Source: Conidiobolus incongruus B7586 (lineage: Eukaryota; Entomophthoromycota; Entomophthoromycetes; Entomophthorales; Conidiobolaceae). From it: a stretch of DNA of 22,762 nucleotides. Position numbers and translations under genes: made by a program. The notes beneath the pieces are model-generated. The model worked only from the letters and a program-made list of their open reading frames with translations, did no database searches and was not told where the DNA came from. Shown piece by piece: positions 1-11,773 of this stretch (positions are counted from its first letter, which is position 1; every line of letters begins with the position of its first letter). The stretch lies in assembly GCA_000697335.1 (NCBI GenBank), contig JNEM01014475.1:1-22762 (forward strand), in the 5' to 3' direction.

Positions 1-56
1 TTTTTATTTAAAATATATATATTTTTGATTTTATAACTTATTTATGTAAGTTAGTA
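1..56. mobile_element. Right terminus of a Tc1-like transposon (copy A), most of it outside the window
   Basis: Read on the minus strand, positions 56 to about 16 give a terminal sequence (ACTAACTTACATAAATAAG, followed by TTATAAAATC) that matches the termini at 1050, 19365 and 20921. A TA dinucleotide at 57-58 fits the target duplication of Tc1/mariner elements. Only the end is in the window, so neither its orientation nor its coding content can be judged. The sequence directly after the TA matches the interior of another copy, which suggests insertion into that copy. Confidence 0.6.
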
Positions 57-1050
57 TATAATAAGAATTATAAAACTATATAAGAATATTAATTAATTTA
101 AATACTATTATATATAATTTATATTAATATATATACCACTTATATTTTAAAAAAACACTTTTAATTAAAGAAATTTTTATTATAAAGCTAGGTAATAATT
201 TAAATATCATTATTAATATTAAATTAAAACCAATTAGAGTAAGGTTATTTAATTTAATAGAATAATATATTTTAATAAATTCAAACAAAAAGCAAAACAT
301 TAAAAAAAATATAAATCTATTTTATAACTATTATGTTAATTTTATCTAAAAATATAATAATAAGTTAATTAATATTTAAAGATATATATTATTTTCAATT
401 ATAAGATATTTTAATATAATTAATAAAGGAATTAATATTGAGATATATTAAAATATTTTACATAATAAATTAAAAAAACTATTAAATAATATAAGTTAAA
501 CTAATCTAATATTATTTTTTAATAAGATAATACCTCTTATTATATTATAGTTTTTATTATTAAATAGTTTAAAAATAGCAAGATAATAGTTATAAAGTAG
601 TTTTATCAATCTTTTAATTTTAACTTAATTAAATATCTTTAGAATTAGTTAAAAAGAGTTATTAAAGCTTTCCCTTTAATAAAAAATTTAAGTCAAATTT
701 AAGAATATATTTAATAAGCATAGAATAAGAGTAACTTTTCTTAATATAAGAAGTTAATTGTTTTTATATCTCACAAACTTAAAGAAATTAAAAAAGCTAA
801 AGGTAAATATATTAAATTTTAATTTTTTTATCATTAAAAACCTACAAATTTATAATTCATCTTAAATAAAATTTAAAAGTTAATATTTTAATCAATTAAT
901 AACTAAATACCATCATTTAATGATATATATTATTAATAAATATAATAGATTTTAATTATTTAATTTTAGTTTGTTTTATTAAATATTAATCAAGTTATTA
1001 GTAAAAATATAAGTGTTTTTGATTTTATAACTCATTTTTGTAGGTTAGTA
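57..1050 (+). mobile_element. Decayed Tc1-like DNA transposon (copy B), 3' two thirds
   Basis: This segment aligns over its whole length with 19922-20921 in the other Tc1-like copy, with the same order of recognisable words and a right terminal repeat at about 1017-1050, followed by TA at 1051-1052. The plus strand still shows remnants of a Tc1-type transposase. Around 600-720 the translation resembles the block after the third catalytic position, which in the family reads SPDLNPIE followed by WKELK; here I read LNIFRIS and KELLKL, broken by stops. Many TAA and TAG codons sit where Gln or Trp would be expected, as C-to-T decay would produce. The 5' third (left terminus and helix-turn-helix region) is missing and was probably separated by the copy A insertion. 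It is not functional. Confidence 0.72.
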
Positions 1051-1052
1051 TA

Positions 1053-3631
1053 TTATTAATATTTAATTTTATTCTATTTAATCCTGATTTAGTATTTTTT
1101 TTAATATTTGATTAATTTTTAATATTTTATTTATTAAATTTAATTTATTATGAATATAATAATAAAAATATATTTAGTTATTTTTAAAATAGAATAATTT
1201 ATATTCAATTAAAAATTAAAATTAAAATTATTGTAAAGAGGTTTAATTTTTAATAAATTATAACATTAGCTTAAATTTTAATTTTTATGGATAAGATGAA
1301 TAAAACTTTAAACTAATTATAATTGGAATTTTATTTGATTTGATTTGGTTTGATTTGATTATTGTAATAAATATTATACTGCTAAGAGATATAATTAGTA
1401 AAATTCAAGTTGATTAAAAATTATAAATGTTATTTTGATAGTAATAATTTGACTATTCTTTTATAATATCAGATATTATGATTTTTTAATAACTATTTTT
1501 AACCAGTTAAAAGATTTAAGTTTATCAATAAATAAGTAATGCCAAAGTGTAATGAGATTAAATTGTTATAAAAGCTATTGAAAAGAGTTATATATATATC
1601 TGGTTTTTTAACACTCTTTTTCCAATCAAGTTTTATCATGATATAGTAATTTTTATAAATTTTTCATATTATATAAATTTAACATTTGGTAATATATTGT
1701 CAATAGTCGGTCTTTACATTAAAATCGATTATATATTCCAATATCAAACCAGAATTCCTTAATGCTAAGGATAAACATAGTAAAGTATTTTAATGGGTCA
1801 CTCTAAAAGTCAATTATATTAAAGCTAATATTTTTATTCAACTTTAATACCTGGTGAATATAATAAACAAAACACTTAACTGATATAAATTATATTACTA
1901 TATTGTTAATTTCTGAACCTTATAATACTGGATACTTAATAATGATTTCTATAACTAAAGTAAATGTTGATATGAAGAAAACGCGTAAAATAACCATTTA
2001 GTTCAGCAGAGAAAATATGATTAAGATTCAAAATTAGTTGAACATTATATTTCATTCGTTAAATTTATAATGAAATTGATATAGAAATATAATATTATTT
2101 TGATAAATTTATTGTGTATCTATAAAGAACTAATAATTCAAATCATTTAATAGACTTTATATATATGAGTCGATTACTGACATATAGAGACATTTCGAGT
2201 AGAGGATTTCAATAATTTTCATATGTACTAATATAAAATATAAAGATTAAATATTAAATTCCCAATTTATAATTTAAAGAGTGTAAAAAATTTAGTTTTT
2301 TTAAAATAAGAATTTTTTATTATTTTTAATAAAATTATCAATTAAAAAAATATTTTTTAATATATAGAGAAATAAAAAAAGTTAAATAATTCTGAATTAA
2401 TATATAAATAAAAAAGACTTATTATAAAATTATGAATTAATAATTTTAAAAATTTTATGGAAAATAATTTTGTACAAATTAATTGTGAATAAAAAACCTG
2501 TATGAAATTCATAATTATGATCCATTATACTCAAATCCAAAAAGAAAATTAACATGGAGTTTAAATGCGCCAGGTTGAATATTAAAGTTAATAACTTCGC
2601 TTTTAAAGATTCTTTTGACCTAAAACTTGGATATTTTTATGTAATTTAATATTTTTGAATGATTAATAGATTGGATTTTTACCTTTTCTAGTTTACACTA
2701 CAAATATCTAAATATTAAGTTTAACCCGGTCGGACAGGAATGGAAATGACCTTCTTGAACACATTGGATATAATGTTTATTGAACTTATTTTTGAATTAT
2801 TAATTTTGAAAAAAAATATGATAAAATATTAATTCAGTAATATAATATTATATCAATATAATAATTTTATATTATAAATTTATAAAGGTTTTTTATGTTT
2901 TGATAATAAAATATTTAATCTTCAACTAAATATTAAAGTATATTTAGTAAAAAACTATTTATCCATGAATAATTTTATTTCAAAATCTCACCGAAATTTT
3001 ATCAATAAATAATAATCTTAGGACATAAAATAATGTTAATAAGTGATGTGATTGGTTAATAAAATAAAGCTCTGAAAAGAAATATAGGTGACAAATAGTT
3101 GAAAACCCTAGTTAATTATAAAAATGGTGGTATAATATATTATATAAGTAGAAAGTTTCAGCGAAATATAGCATAGATGGAAAAACTTTGGTTAATTTAA
3201 TAATATTCCACATTTTTTCAATTTTAAGTGCGATTCTTTAATTTTCTAATACAAAATCAGTTACGACTTCAATATTAGGAAAAACTACCGTGATTGTTAA
3301 GTGAATAATTATTTTTCAATTATAACAATATATATCAATTAAAAATCAAACTTTAGTACTAATAAAATAGGAAGAAAGTTAAAAATTTTTAATTCTAATT
3401 TGAAATCTAAATATTTTACAAGGATATCTTTCTCAATTGGACTAGCCAATTATACACCAAATGTGACAATTTTTTCTAATTTTTTTTGAGATTATAAATA
3501 ATACTTGAGTATTCAGCCATTGGAAGTATTAGTAAATCTGTTTACCATAATTTTGAATGATAGTAAATTAACTGTAGAAAAGGAATATTTGATAAAATAA
3601 AAATATTATAGCTAAATATCATTTTAAATTT
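1053..3631. other. AT-rich stretch with no recognisable gene
   Basis: No open frame of useful length and no family motif was found on either strand. Composition is uneven. The parts at about 1540-2240 and 2520-2770 are visibly less AT-rich than the rest and contain CpG-bearing words (for example ACGCGT near 1981 and CCCGGTCGGACAGG at about 2726-2739). These could be remnants of unique sequence or a decayed gene, but I could not connect them to any protein. Confidence 0.55.
1334..1358. repeat. Short tandem repeat, TTTGA x5 (one unit varied)
   Basis: Five consecutive 5-base units read TTTGA, TTTGA, TTTGG, TTTGA, TTTGA. It lies in non-coding sequence with no evident function. Confidence 0.8.
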
Positions 3632-4423
3632 ATGATTAATATTGATAATAATTCGTATCAAAAGATTAAATTGGCATGTGTTATATGTTGACTAAAATGA
3701 TCAAAATGTGATCGAAAGTTACCTGTTTGCTCATTATGTCAAGGAATAGCTTTTAAAAGTATTTATCCACAAAGTAAACATAGAAGGGAAAAGCACGAGC
3801 CTCTTTATCATGATTTCAATATAAAAATATTTTAATAAAGTAAATCATTGTACCTCTCAAACTTATGTTAAAACTAATAAACCATCAGATATCAAAACCC
3901 TATCTGATATTCTAATATCTATAGTTCTCCATAAGGTCAATCTAGTGATAATCAACCATTATCAGGATCTTATTCCACCAAATACAGTCATGTTCCTCGC
4001 CAAATTCAAATTACGCTTATATTAGATTAGTATTCCATAAATCAGATATCTAAAATATATTCAAAAAATGTTCATCCTTTCTATCCAGCATTCAACCTCG
4101 AAGACCTCAGCCAAGGGATAGACTTCTGGGCCTTCAACAATAGTATATATTTAGTTTGATATTACTATTATTATTATTACCAAAACCGAGTTGATACTAT
4201 TTTAGAAATATTGAAAAAAAATTCATCTGTGGACTTATTGCCAAATATCCCAAATGACACTAAATACCAAGACATTTCAAACTATAGCTAACTTATATTT
4301 AGCTTGAATAATATTAAATAATTGAATAGCATTTGAAATAGAATCAAATTAATTATGAAGATTTTATGTACATTTGAGATTAGACAAAGTCTCAAAAAAA
4401 ATAGAGAAGATTAAATTTTATTA
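3632..4423 (+). pseudogene. Decayed paralogue of the Zn(II)2Cys6 transcription factor
   Basis: The plus-strand translation from the ATG at 3632 aligns colinearly with the intact regulator at 11774. LACVIC, then KCDRKLPVCSLCQG, match the zinc cluster; YSSP and QSSD match the linker; FNLEDLSQGIDFWAFNNSIY (about 4091-4150) matches the core of the middle domain; and a block at about 4306-4400 matches the region ending in LGIDKNSKK. Five of the six cluster cysteines remain; the sixth is Ser (AGT). In-frame stops fall where the intact gene has Arg or Gln: TGA at 3689 and 3698 in the cluster, and TAA for the Gln of the SSPQ block. This is the result expected from C-to-T change of CGA and CAA. The reading frame is lost in places, so it cannot make protein. 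It is too diverged from the intact gene to be a recent duplicate. A mariner interrupts it at 4424, and a possible short tail resumes after 5724. Confidence 0.85.
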
Positions 4424-5722
4424 CCTTAAATTTGAAGAAATGGGAAATTTTTTAATTTCTGATTTTTCAAACATATTATTAGTTTGAAATAAATAAATAT
4501 ATACAAAGTTAATAGGAAATTATATATTATTAATATATATATATATATATAATAATTTTTTTGATTAAAAAATTAACTTTTTAAAATTGGTTGTTTAATT
4601 TAATTATATTTAAACTAAATAATAATCATTAAAAATTTTTTATTTTAATATTAGTAAAACTTAACCATAAACCCTCTAAAATTATTTAAAATTTACAAGT
4701 AGCTTTTAATAATAAAGTATTATCTAAATTAACAATTTATTGCTAGGTAAATTACTTTAAAGCTAAAAGAAAAATTATTTAAAACTTGTTAAAATCTAAA
4801 AGATTAACTTTAACTATTACTTTTTAATTATTAATAGAGTAAAAAAATATATTGAAAAGTATTTTTATATTTTAGTTAGAGAATTATCTAAGCATTTTAA
4901 TATTAGTTTTACAAGTATTTTATATATTAAAGTTTAAACTCAAATTAATAAATAAAAATATAAATACTTTATAATTTAACTAGAGTTTAAAAAAAAACTA
5001 GAGTAGTTATTATTAAATAAAACTTATTAAATATTACTAGAAGCTTAAACTTTTATAGCAAATAATTATAATTAATGAATCTTAAATTTTTATATATAAT
5101 TTTTTACTAAAACACAAATCAAAATGTTAAATTAAGTTAAATTAACCCCTTCTACAAATCCCTTTAAATAAATATTTTCTTAATAAACAAATATTAATTA
5201 TTGTAATAGATTATAATAATATATGTTATTTTTATTTAGTTTTTAAAGGAAAATCAATTAATAATAAATTTTATATTACTTTTTTAAATAAAAGTATTTC
5301 TAATTAATATTCTTAATATAATTTGGGAAAACCTATTATTTTATATAATAATTATAAAATTCATAAATTTAAAGCTGTAAAACACTCTCTAATTAAAAAT
5401 AACTAGAAAAAACTACTACATCTAGTATATTCTTTAGATTATAACTTATATAATTATAATTGCTTTAGGTAATTAAAAAACCAGCTTACAAGAAAGAAAA
5501 TTTCTATAGGAAAATTTAATTGGTTTGTAAAACATCAAATTTTAGTTTTTAATAAAAAGAACTATTTTTTAAGTATTAGATCTTTGTTAAAAGTATAGCA
5601 AAAAGTTATTAATAATAAAAGAAACTATTAAATTTATATTATATATTTATTTTTATATACTAAATATTAAAATATTTATTTATTTTCAATCATAAAAAAT
5701 TCCCATTATTAAAAATATAGAG
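4424..5722 (+). mobile_element. Decayed DD34D mariner transposon, copy 1 (about 1.3 kb)
   Basis: Imperfect terminal inverted repeats (left ends in AAATGGGAAATTTTTTA, right is the complement of AATGGGAATTTTTTATG) are flanked by TA at 4422-4423 and 5723-5724. The 1299-base length is typical of mariners. The plus strand holds a ruined transposase: CQVNYFKAKRK then KSKRLT (about 4743-4809) corresponds to the WF-x-FK-x-GR and RSGRPST blocks; VIDYNN (about 5202) to the first Asp; LYNNYKIH (about 5340) to HDNAxxH; and LVYSLDYNLYNYNCFR (about 5427) to YSPDLAPSDYxLF. Thirty-four residues separate the second and third catalytic positions, which defines DD34D. Both of those are Asn here. TAG replaces Trp in several places. 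An AT microsatellite has expanded near 4533. The element is inactive. It splits the zinc-cluster pseudogene. Confidence 0.85.
4533..4551. repeat. AT dinucleotide microsatellite inside mariner copy 1
   Basis: This is an uninterrupted run of AT repeats. The matching position in mariner copy 2 (near 17149) lacks the run, so it expanded after the two copies separated. Confidence 0.8.
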
Positions 5723-5724
5723 TA

Positions 5725-6286
5725 ATATAAGGGAAATATATTTTATAATAATATTCCAAAAAAAGTTTTTTTAATATTACCTTTTAATATACCATAAAAT
5801 TAATTGTTTTAAAATTAACAAAAAGAAAGTTATTTTAATTTTAATAAATCTATATAAAAAAGGTATATTTTTTCAACTATTATTGATTTATAGTAATTAT
5901 TCATATAATTTAATAATTTACTCTTTAAAAATATATATATATATATATATGAATATATAGTTATTTATTAATTTTATAAATAGATTATATAATTGACAAA
6001 TGTTGGTTTTAATGGTTTTGGATTTTATTTCAAATATAAAATAAAAAATTTTTTTATTATTAATATGTATTCTATTAATAAAAAATGGTTGGAACAAGAT
6101 TATAATATTAAAGTTGAGGTACTGATGAAAGAATTTGAAATAATCAATTTTTTATAACAAAGTCATTAAATTGTTTGATTAAAATATATTGTTAATGATT
6201 GTTTAATAGGTAATCAAAATAATATATTTTGTAAAAGTAAAATGTAAGAAATATAAGAACATAAGATAATATATATCAATAAATAT
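5725..6286. other. AT-rich spacer, possibly beginning with a short pseudogene tail
   Basis: The first 40 or so bases (5726-5765) can be aligned loosely with the end of the intact regulator gene (codons for RKLIYNHINKL), as expected if the mariner split the pseudogene. The match is short and AT-rich, so it is weak. An AT microsatellite lies at 5931-5950. Nothing else is recognisable on either strand. Confidence 0.4.
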
Positions 6287-6620
6287 TGACACTGGCTGGG
6301 AAGTCAAGTGTCCAATAACTTTTAAGTAAATAGTTGTCTTCCTGGACGGCACCAGTTTGGTGATATAAAAGGAGTAATTTATTGTTTAACCTGGATTATT
6401 GGGCTGTACTCTAGGAAAAAGACCGACGTGATAACTTTGTTGTAGTCGGCATATTTATAGTTTGTTTGACGTGTCTTCCCAGCGTACGAACCGTACGTCG
6501 GATGGAACGATTGTTTGCATTGCTCGGGTGTATTTTGTGGTTATGTTGCAGGTGGATCTGTGACGGGATTCTCGAATGAATTGAATTGTTAAGCACGAAC
6601 GGGTCCTCCTGCCCGTGACA
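6287..6620 (+). mobile_element. Putative solo LTR of an LTR retrotransposon
   Basis: This 334-base island is sharply richer in G and C than anything near it. It begins TGACACTGG and ends CCCGTGACA; the ends are imperfect inverted repeats with the TG...CA termini of long terminal repeats. The four bases ATAT flank it on both sides (6283-6286 and 6621-6624), as a target-site duplication would. A TATA-like GATATAAAAGG lies at about 6361-6371, where an LTR promoter could sit. No internal retroelement sequence adjoins it, so it would be a solo LTR left by recombination. The family (Ty1/copia or Ty3/gypsy) cannot be decided from an LTR alone. It lacks the C-to-T decay of its neighbours, so it looks young or low-copy. 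No second copy exists in the window to confirm it. Confidence 0.5.
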
Positions 6621-9600
6621 ATATCACTAATTCATTTAATTATACATTTTTATTGTTTGTTTTTGATATTTATTTAATATATAGTAAAATGTAATTGGAA
6701 TATAATGGTAGTATTATAATAATACTATTTTAATTATTTCAATTATTTGCATGCATCAGCATCTTGGATCTAGTCGGAAATCAACTTGAAAATATCTTGA
6801 AAATGAAGTTTAATAATTATAAAAATTATAGTTTCCATAAATATTGAGCATCCCAATATAAGGATTTGCTTTTTTATACATGCTTAAATTATTTTATTGA
6901 TTTTGTTTTTAATTGAAATTTACAGTTTTTAAACAAATTTTAATTCTGTTTTCTGTTGACAAAGAAACTTTGTTTAAATATAATATATATATTATATTAG
7001 TAAAGTTTAATTCATTTACCCTATCCCAACTTTAATATTCTAATTTGAATAGAATTCAAGAATTTTTTAATGAGAAAATTATAATTAAAATTATTCATAA
7101 TAATATAATTTCAATAATTAATTAATTGCCAATTAATAAGGTTTATTTATTATATACCATTATGTAATTAAATGGTTTAATTTATTTTATCTCGATTATG
7201 TTATATCCATAATAAATAAATTAATTTAAAACAAATATATTTAAGATTTAATTTCAGATGATACTTGAAAAATATCATTAATATTATAATAGGCAATTTA
7301 ATATATTATGATAATAATCTATATTAATTTATGAAAATATATTACCGATGAGTAAATGTTGAAATATAAACAAATACTTGATATAAGATTAATGGGTACC
7401 ATGCAACTCTTTATGATTAAAAATCCAAATTGATTGCCTATTATCATAAAATTTAAATTTTGAACTTAATAGTCTAGATAAAATAGTTCTTGTTTATGTT
7501 ATTATAATAAGATCAGATCATGCGTTTTGATGCAATAATTACTCATTAAATCAACTCACAATCTATTATTAAATAGCTACAAAAAATTATTAAATTCATA
7601 ATCGCAATTATATATATATATTTTATTAGTGAAAAGCTAACTTATTTCAACTAGTAAATATTAAACTACGCTTCATTGTATTATCATTAACTGAAATAAC
7701 TTATATATATTATAATTTTGATTTTTCAATAGAATCAAATTAATTATGTATTGAGATATGTTTATAATTGATTTGTTTGGTTATTAAATAATCACAAGAT
7801 ATATACGCTAGTTCACTAATATGGTATGAATCATTCATTAACTACATTATATCAGATCCACTGAACAATTTACTTTCCAGGAAATTTTATTATAAATTAA
7901 TTCCATTATCCTTATTAATACTTTTGATTTTATCAAAGCTCTTTAAAGTATATCTAATAAAATTTAACATTTTTATTATATTTTAAATATATTTTAAATT
8001 GTATATATTAATTTAGTTGCATTAAATAATTTCAAATTTATTTCTAAATTAAAGGGTTTGAATAACATTTAAATCAAAAAAGTATTATAATCTAATGTGA
8101 ATGATTGATGAAATAAGACAGTGTAAGATAAATATTCTTGGAAACTTATTTTGAATTAGCAGTATCAAATAATACTATTTTGTTTATCACCCAATGTTCA
8201 TAAAATATCAAGTTAATTCTTCAATAACCAATATAATTTATTAAAATAATTTTACGCCACCTAATTATATTTTGAAAATTTGCAATTAAATTAAATGTTC
8301 TTAATTTATTAAATTTTAGGAAAATAGCATATAATGATAAGATGAATATCGTATTAGGAATAAACATGCCTATAATCATATACTGGATACTTTGTAATTT
8401 CTCACTATGCATAAAATAATCCAATATACTTCGGAATATTGAAATACAAATAATTAATTGAATTGACTAACAATTCAAACTAAATTATATAAATATTTAA
8501 ATAAATTTGGAGTTGGTAATCATTAAAAAGACAACAGAATAGTTAGAGATTGATTATTATTAAAAGGTGATCCATATTCATTTATCATTAATTAAAATTA
8601 CAATATATCAATCCAAATCTAGAGTATATCAATTATTCATATTTTAAGTGCAACAATAATTAATATCATGTAATAAATTTAAATTGTAAACATCAACTCA
8701 ATATTTTATTTTAAATTATTAATAATTATAAAAACAATATTTCAATTATTATTTGTTTAATATAAATAAAATAATAAAGTTTATATTTTATATTAAATAT
8801 AATTATTAATTAGTTTGAATCCAGTATAAACTAAAAGTAATATTTTTATATTGATAATAACACAATAATTATTTAAGTGTATTAAATTCGTTTAATAAAT
8901 AATAAAGAATGCTAATATAAAATTAAATTTTTCAACACCTAATTAGTACATACAAATCATAGTATATGAAAATTCGATACCAAATTGGAATTACTAATTA
9001 GAGAAAATTAATATTACTGTGTAAGTGTAAAACGAAGTTAAATTAATCTATAAAATATTATTTTATAATTTAACTAAATATTTTAAACTGATTATTTCTA
9101 TTATATTTTAAGGAAAATTTAATAAATTTTATAATTTTAAGATCATATTTAAGAGGAACTCTATATAATTATATTTTAATAAATCTATAATAATATTGGG
9201 TTTAAATCTTAGCCTAAATCCATTCATTAAGTATATTATCCTCAACCCTTTCGCCAACAGGATTAATTAATTTGTTACTCTTTAAACAAATTTGGTTCTC
9301 AAAACTCAAAAATTTCAATTTTGAATATTAAGAACATTGAATTGATATCCTAGTTAATTTTAGTATATTTCCTTATTAAATTATAAGTTCATTATAAATG
9401 AAAGTATACATTATTCATTTTTTCAATATAAATCATTCAATTTGATTAAAACATTAATTGAAATCTATGTTTATAAATTAATTATCTTTTGATTGGTTTA
9501 ATAATACTATAAGGTCTGGTTAATATTATTTCTTTATTTTGAAAATATAAATAAAAGTTTATTGATGATCCGAAGCGTATATTGGGTCAGTATTATGTTT

Positions 9601-11700
9601 TACTCCTGTGTTATGAGAGTAATATATTGTATATTTTGGAAATAAGTTAATATTATCACCATTTTAAATTATATAATACTTATATAAATTATTAAATATT
9701 TGATAAATACCGAGCAAATAATATTTTTAAGCTACTTGATTGAAATTTAAAATGAAAAAGAAGTTATTTTTAATGCTATTTAAAATAGGATAGTTTCATC
9801 AATATTTATATTCACTTTTTAACAACTTTTATCAGAATTCATGAAATATAGCAACATTAAATTATTTATAATATCAATTAAATTCATTGAAAAATGATTA
9901 TATTATAGGATAAAAACTATATATAATAAAATATATGAATTGGTTTTTGATTTTTTCTTATTTTAATTTTTTTTCATTTTTAGCGAATGTAAAATTGAAC
10001 TTGATTTCTTAATGAGATTAATCAAATTTTATTATTTTCAAATATTCAAACCAATTGATTTTTAATAATTTATATTATACGAATGCTTAAAAGTTATAAT
10101 CAATAATAATGTTATATTATATAAGAATTTGTCAATTTTAAGAAAATTCTAATATTTTTAAATTATTTTTTTTAAATAATATACTATTATGTGACTAATT
10201 TAACTGATGTTTAATTAAAAAAATTCAATTTATTTAACCAATAGACTCTTTATAATGAATTATATTATTATTTTTTCATTAAGTATTCTAATATTATAAT
10301 TCATTTATGGGAAAAATTTTTGGTTATTAAAAACATTTAACAGTTTACTTATATACTAGCTTGATTTTTAACATAAGTTACTAAACTATTATAATATGAA
10401 TTGATATTCTATTAAAATTAACTTGATTATAGGAAGTGAAAACAATATCTAATATTATATAAACTTAAACCCCATAATATTTGATATTATTTACTAAGAA
10501 AAGAGTATAATAATATTATTATTAATAGTAATCTTAAAGAAATCTACTTTATTAAAAATTTTATAATTTTTATATCCTCAATAACTTTTCAAGGTTATAT
10601 TTGGGGATATTTATTAAATACTTGATATATTTTATATTAATAATTTTAGTCAATATTTTTTTAATAAAATACTTATTTTTAATTCATTATTTTTGGTTTA
10701 AGATTTGAAATCTTAATAAAATGATTAGAAATATATTTGTTGAGAATTCATCAAATATTAAGTATTTTATTGTTTATTTTCTATAAATCATTGATATGAA
10801 TAATGAATATTACTATTAAAAGACGTCAGTTTACCATAATAGGACATGTAAGATCTGTCACATGGCAACTCATCATATTCTTGAAATGAAATGCTTTGTT
10901 TCCCAAATTATGTGAATTTTAAATAAAAATTGATTTAGATATTTGGAGTTGGGGAATCAAAAAATATAATTAACACATTGTCTAACTTTCATACTTTTTG
11001 ATTTTCACATTTATTATACTGATATGATTTAAAATCTGAGAAAACATAAAATGTTACGAATTATATATATAAAAATTATTATGTAGTTACAATTAGTTTT
11101 GATTAATTTTCAATTTATAATATGTTGAATATTTAATGATTTGATATATTGAATCACATTATCAATATCTAATTCATATCTAGTTAAAATTTATATTATT
11201 TATTTTACAAAAAGTCTAGATTCGATAAGTATTGTTAATTTGAAATATTTTTTAATCTATAAGATATATTATAAATAACAGAATGCAGGTTTTTTAATCA
11301 AGGGAATATATGTTCAGATAATAGCTACCATTAATAAAATTTGATCAATTGTCATAATGCAAGCTGCTTGATCAAATAACTGTATATAACTTATATTATT
11401 AGTTTAACAAAGATTAATATTGCAAGTCAAATTAAATAATTATACCGCATAAAATAATGAAATTGATGATATATTTAAAACTATCACTTTATCCATAATT
11501 CGCACTTATATTTTAAAGATTGAAAAATTAATATGAAAATTTTAAGGAAAAGAATTGTGTAATAATAATACTATTTAATTATAGAATTTAACACAACCGA
11601 ATAAATAATTATTTAATCTCAAATAGTTCTTGTTGATTTTAGTAATCAATATGAAAAATTAATATATGAATATCAAGTAAACTAATTTTACACATTTATT
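6621..11700. other. About 5 kb gene desert, AT-rich
   Basis: No coding region, RNA gene or transposon could be supported on either strand. A 67-codon minus-strand frame near 8221-8424 has no motif and is what AT-rich sequence gives by chance. Small less AT-rich patches occur at about 9210-9300, 9565-9610 and 10820-10920 but contain no recognisable product. The texture differs from the decayed transposons: CpA and TpG are common, so most of it appears to be ordinary AT-rich unique sequence rather than mutated repeats. Confidence 0.55.
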
Positions 11701-11706
11701 GAAAAG

Positions 11707-11714
11707 TATATAAG
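11707..11714 (+). promoter_or_regulatory. Probable TATA box of the zinc-cluster gene
   Basis: TATATAAG lies about 60 bases upstream of the ATG at 11774. This fits a short 5' leader. In so AT-rich a region a TATA-like word alone is weak evidence; its position supports the call. Confidence 0.45.
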
Positions 11715-11773
11715 AGATTGTTTCAGCAACATTCTATCAAATAAATATATTACCTATCACATCGTCTCTGAAT

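Noticed and set aside
2726-2739. CCG and CGG triplets (CCCGGTCGGACAGG) as a zinc-cluster binding site
   Set aside because: It is about 900 bases from a dead gene and far from the intact one. One such word without repeats or a nearby promoter is not enough.
3105-3112. AACCCTAG, resembling a telomeric repeat unit
   Set aside because: It is a single occurrence with no tandem array, so it is not evidence of a telomere.
3689-3700. TGA codons at Arg positions in the pseudogene, suggesting a nuclear code with reassigned TGA
   Set aside because: TAA also replaces Gln, the frame is lost elsewhere and a zinc ligand is gone. The intact paralogue uses ordinary CGC and AGA for Arg. C-to-T decay explains all of it.
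6411-6596. 61-codon minus-strand open frame
   Set aside because: It lies wholly inside the GC-rich LTR-like island, has no recognisable motif, and its residue content (Asn, His, Arg, Ser, Thr) reflects local composition.
6287-6620. tRNA, SINE or rRNA fragment as the explanation for the GC-rich island
   Set aside because: No cloverleaf, no properly spaced A and B box pair, and no rRNA signature words could be found.
7731-7752. About 20 bases shared with the pseudogene at 4340-4359 (ATAGAATCAAATTAATTATG)
   Set aside because: The match does not extend on either side, and an AT-rich 20-mer shared by chance is not surprising in a window of this size.
8221-8424. 67-codon minus-strand frame with a hydrophobic stretch that could be a membrane segment
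   Set aside because: AT-rich DNA naturally gives Ile/Leu/Phe-rich frames. There is no supporting promoter, homologue or codon signal.
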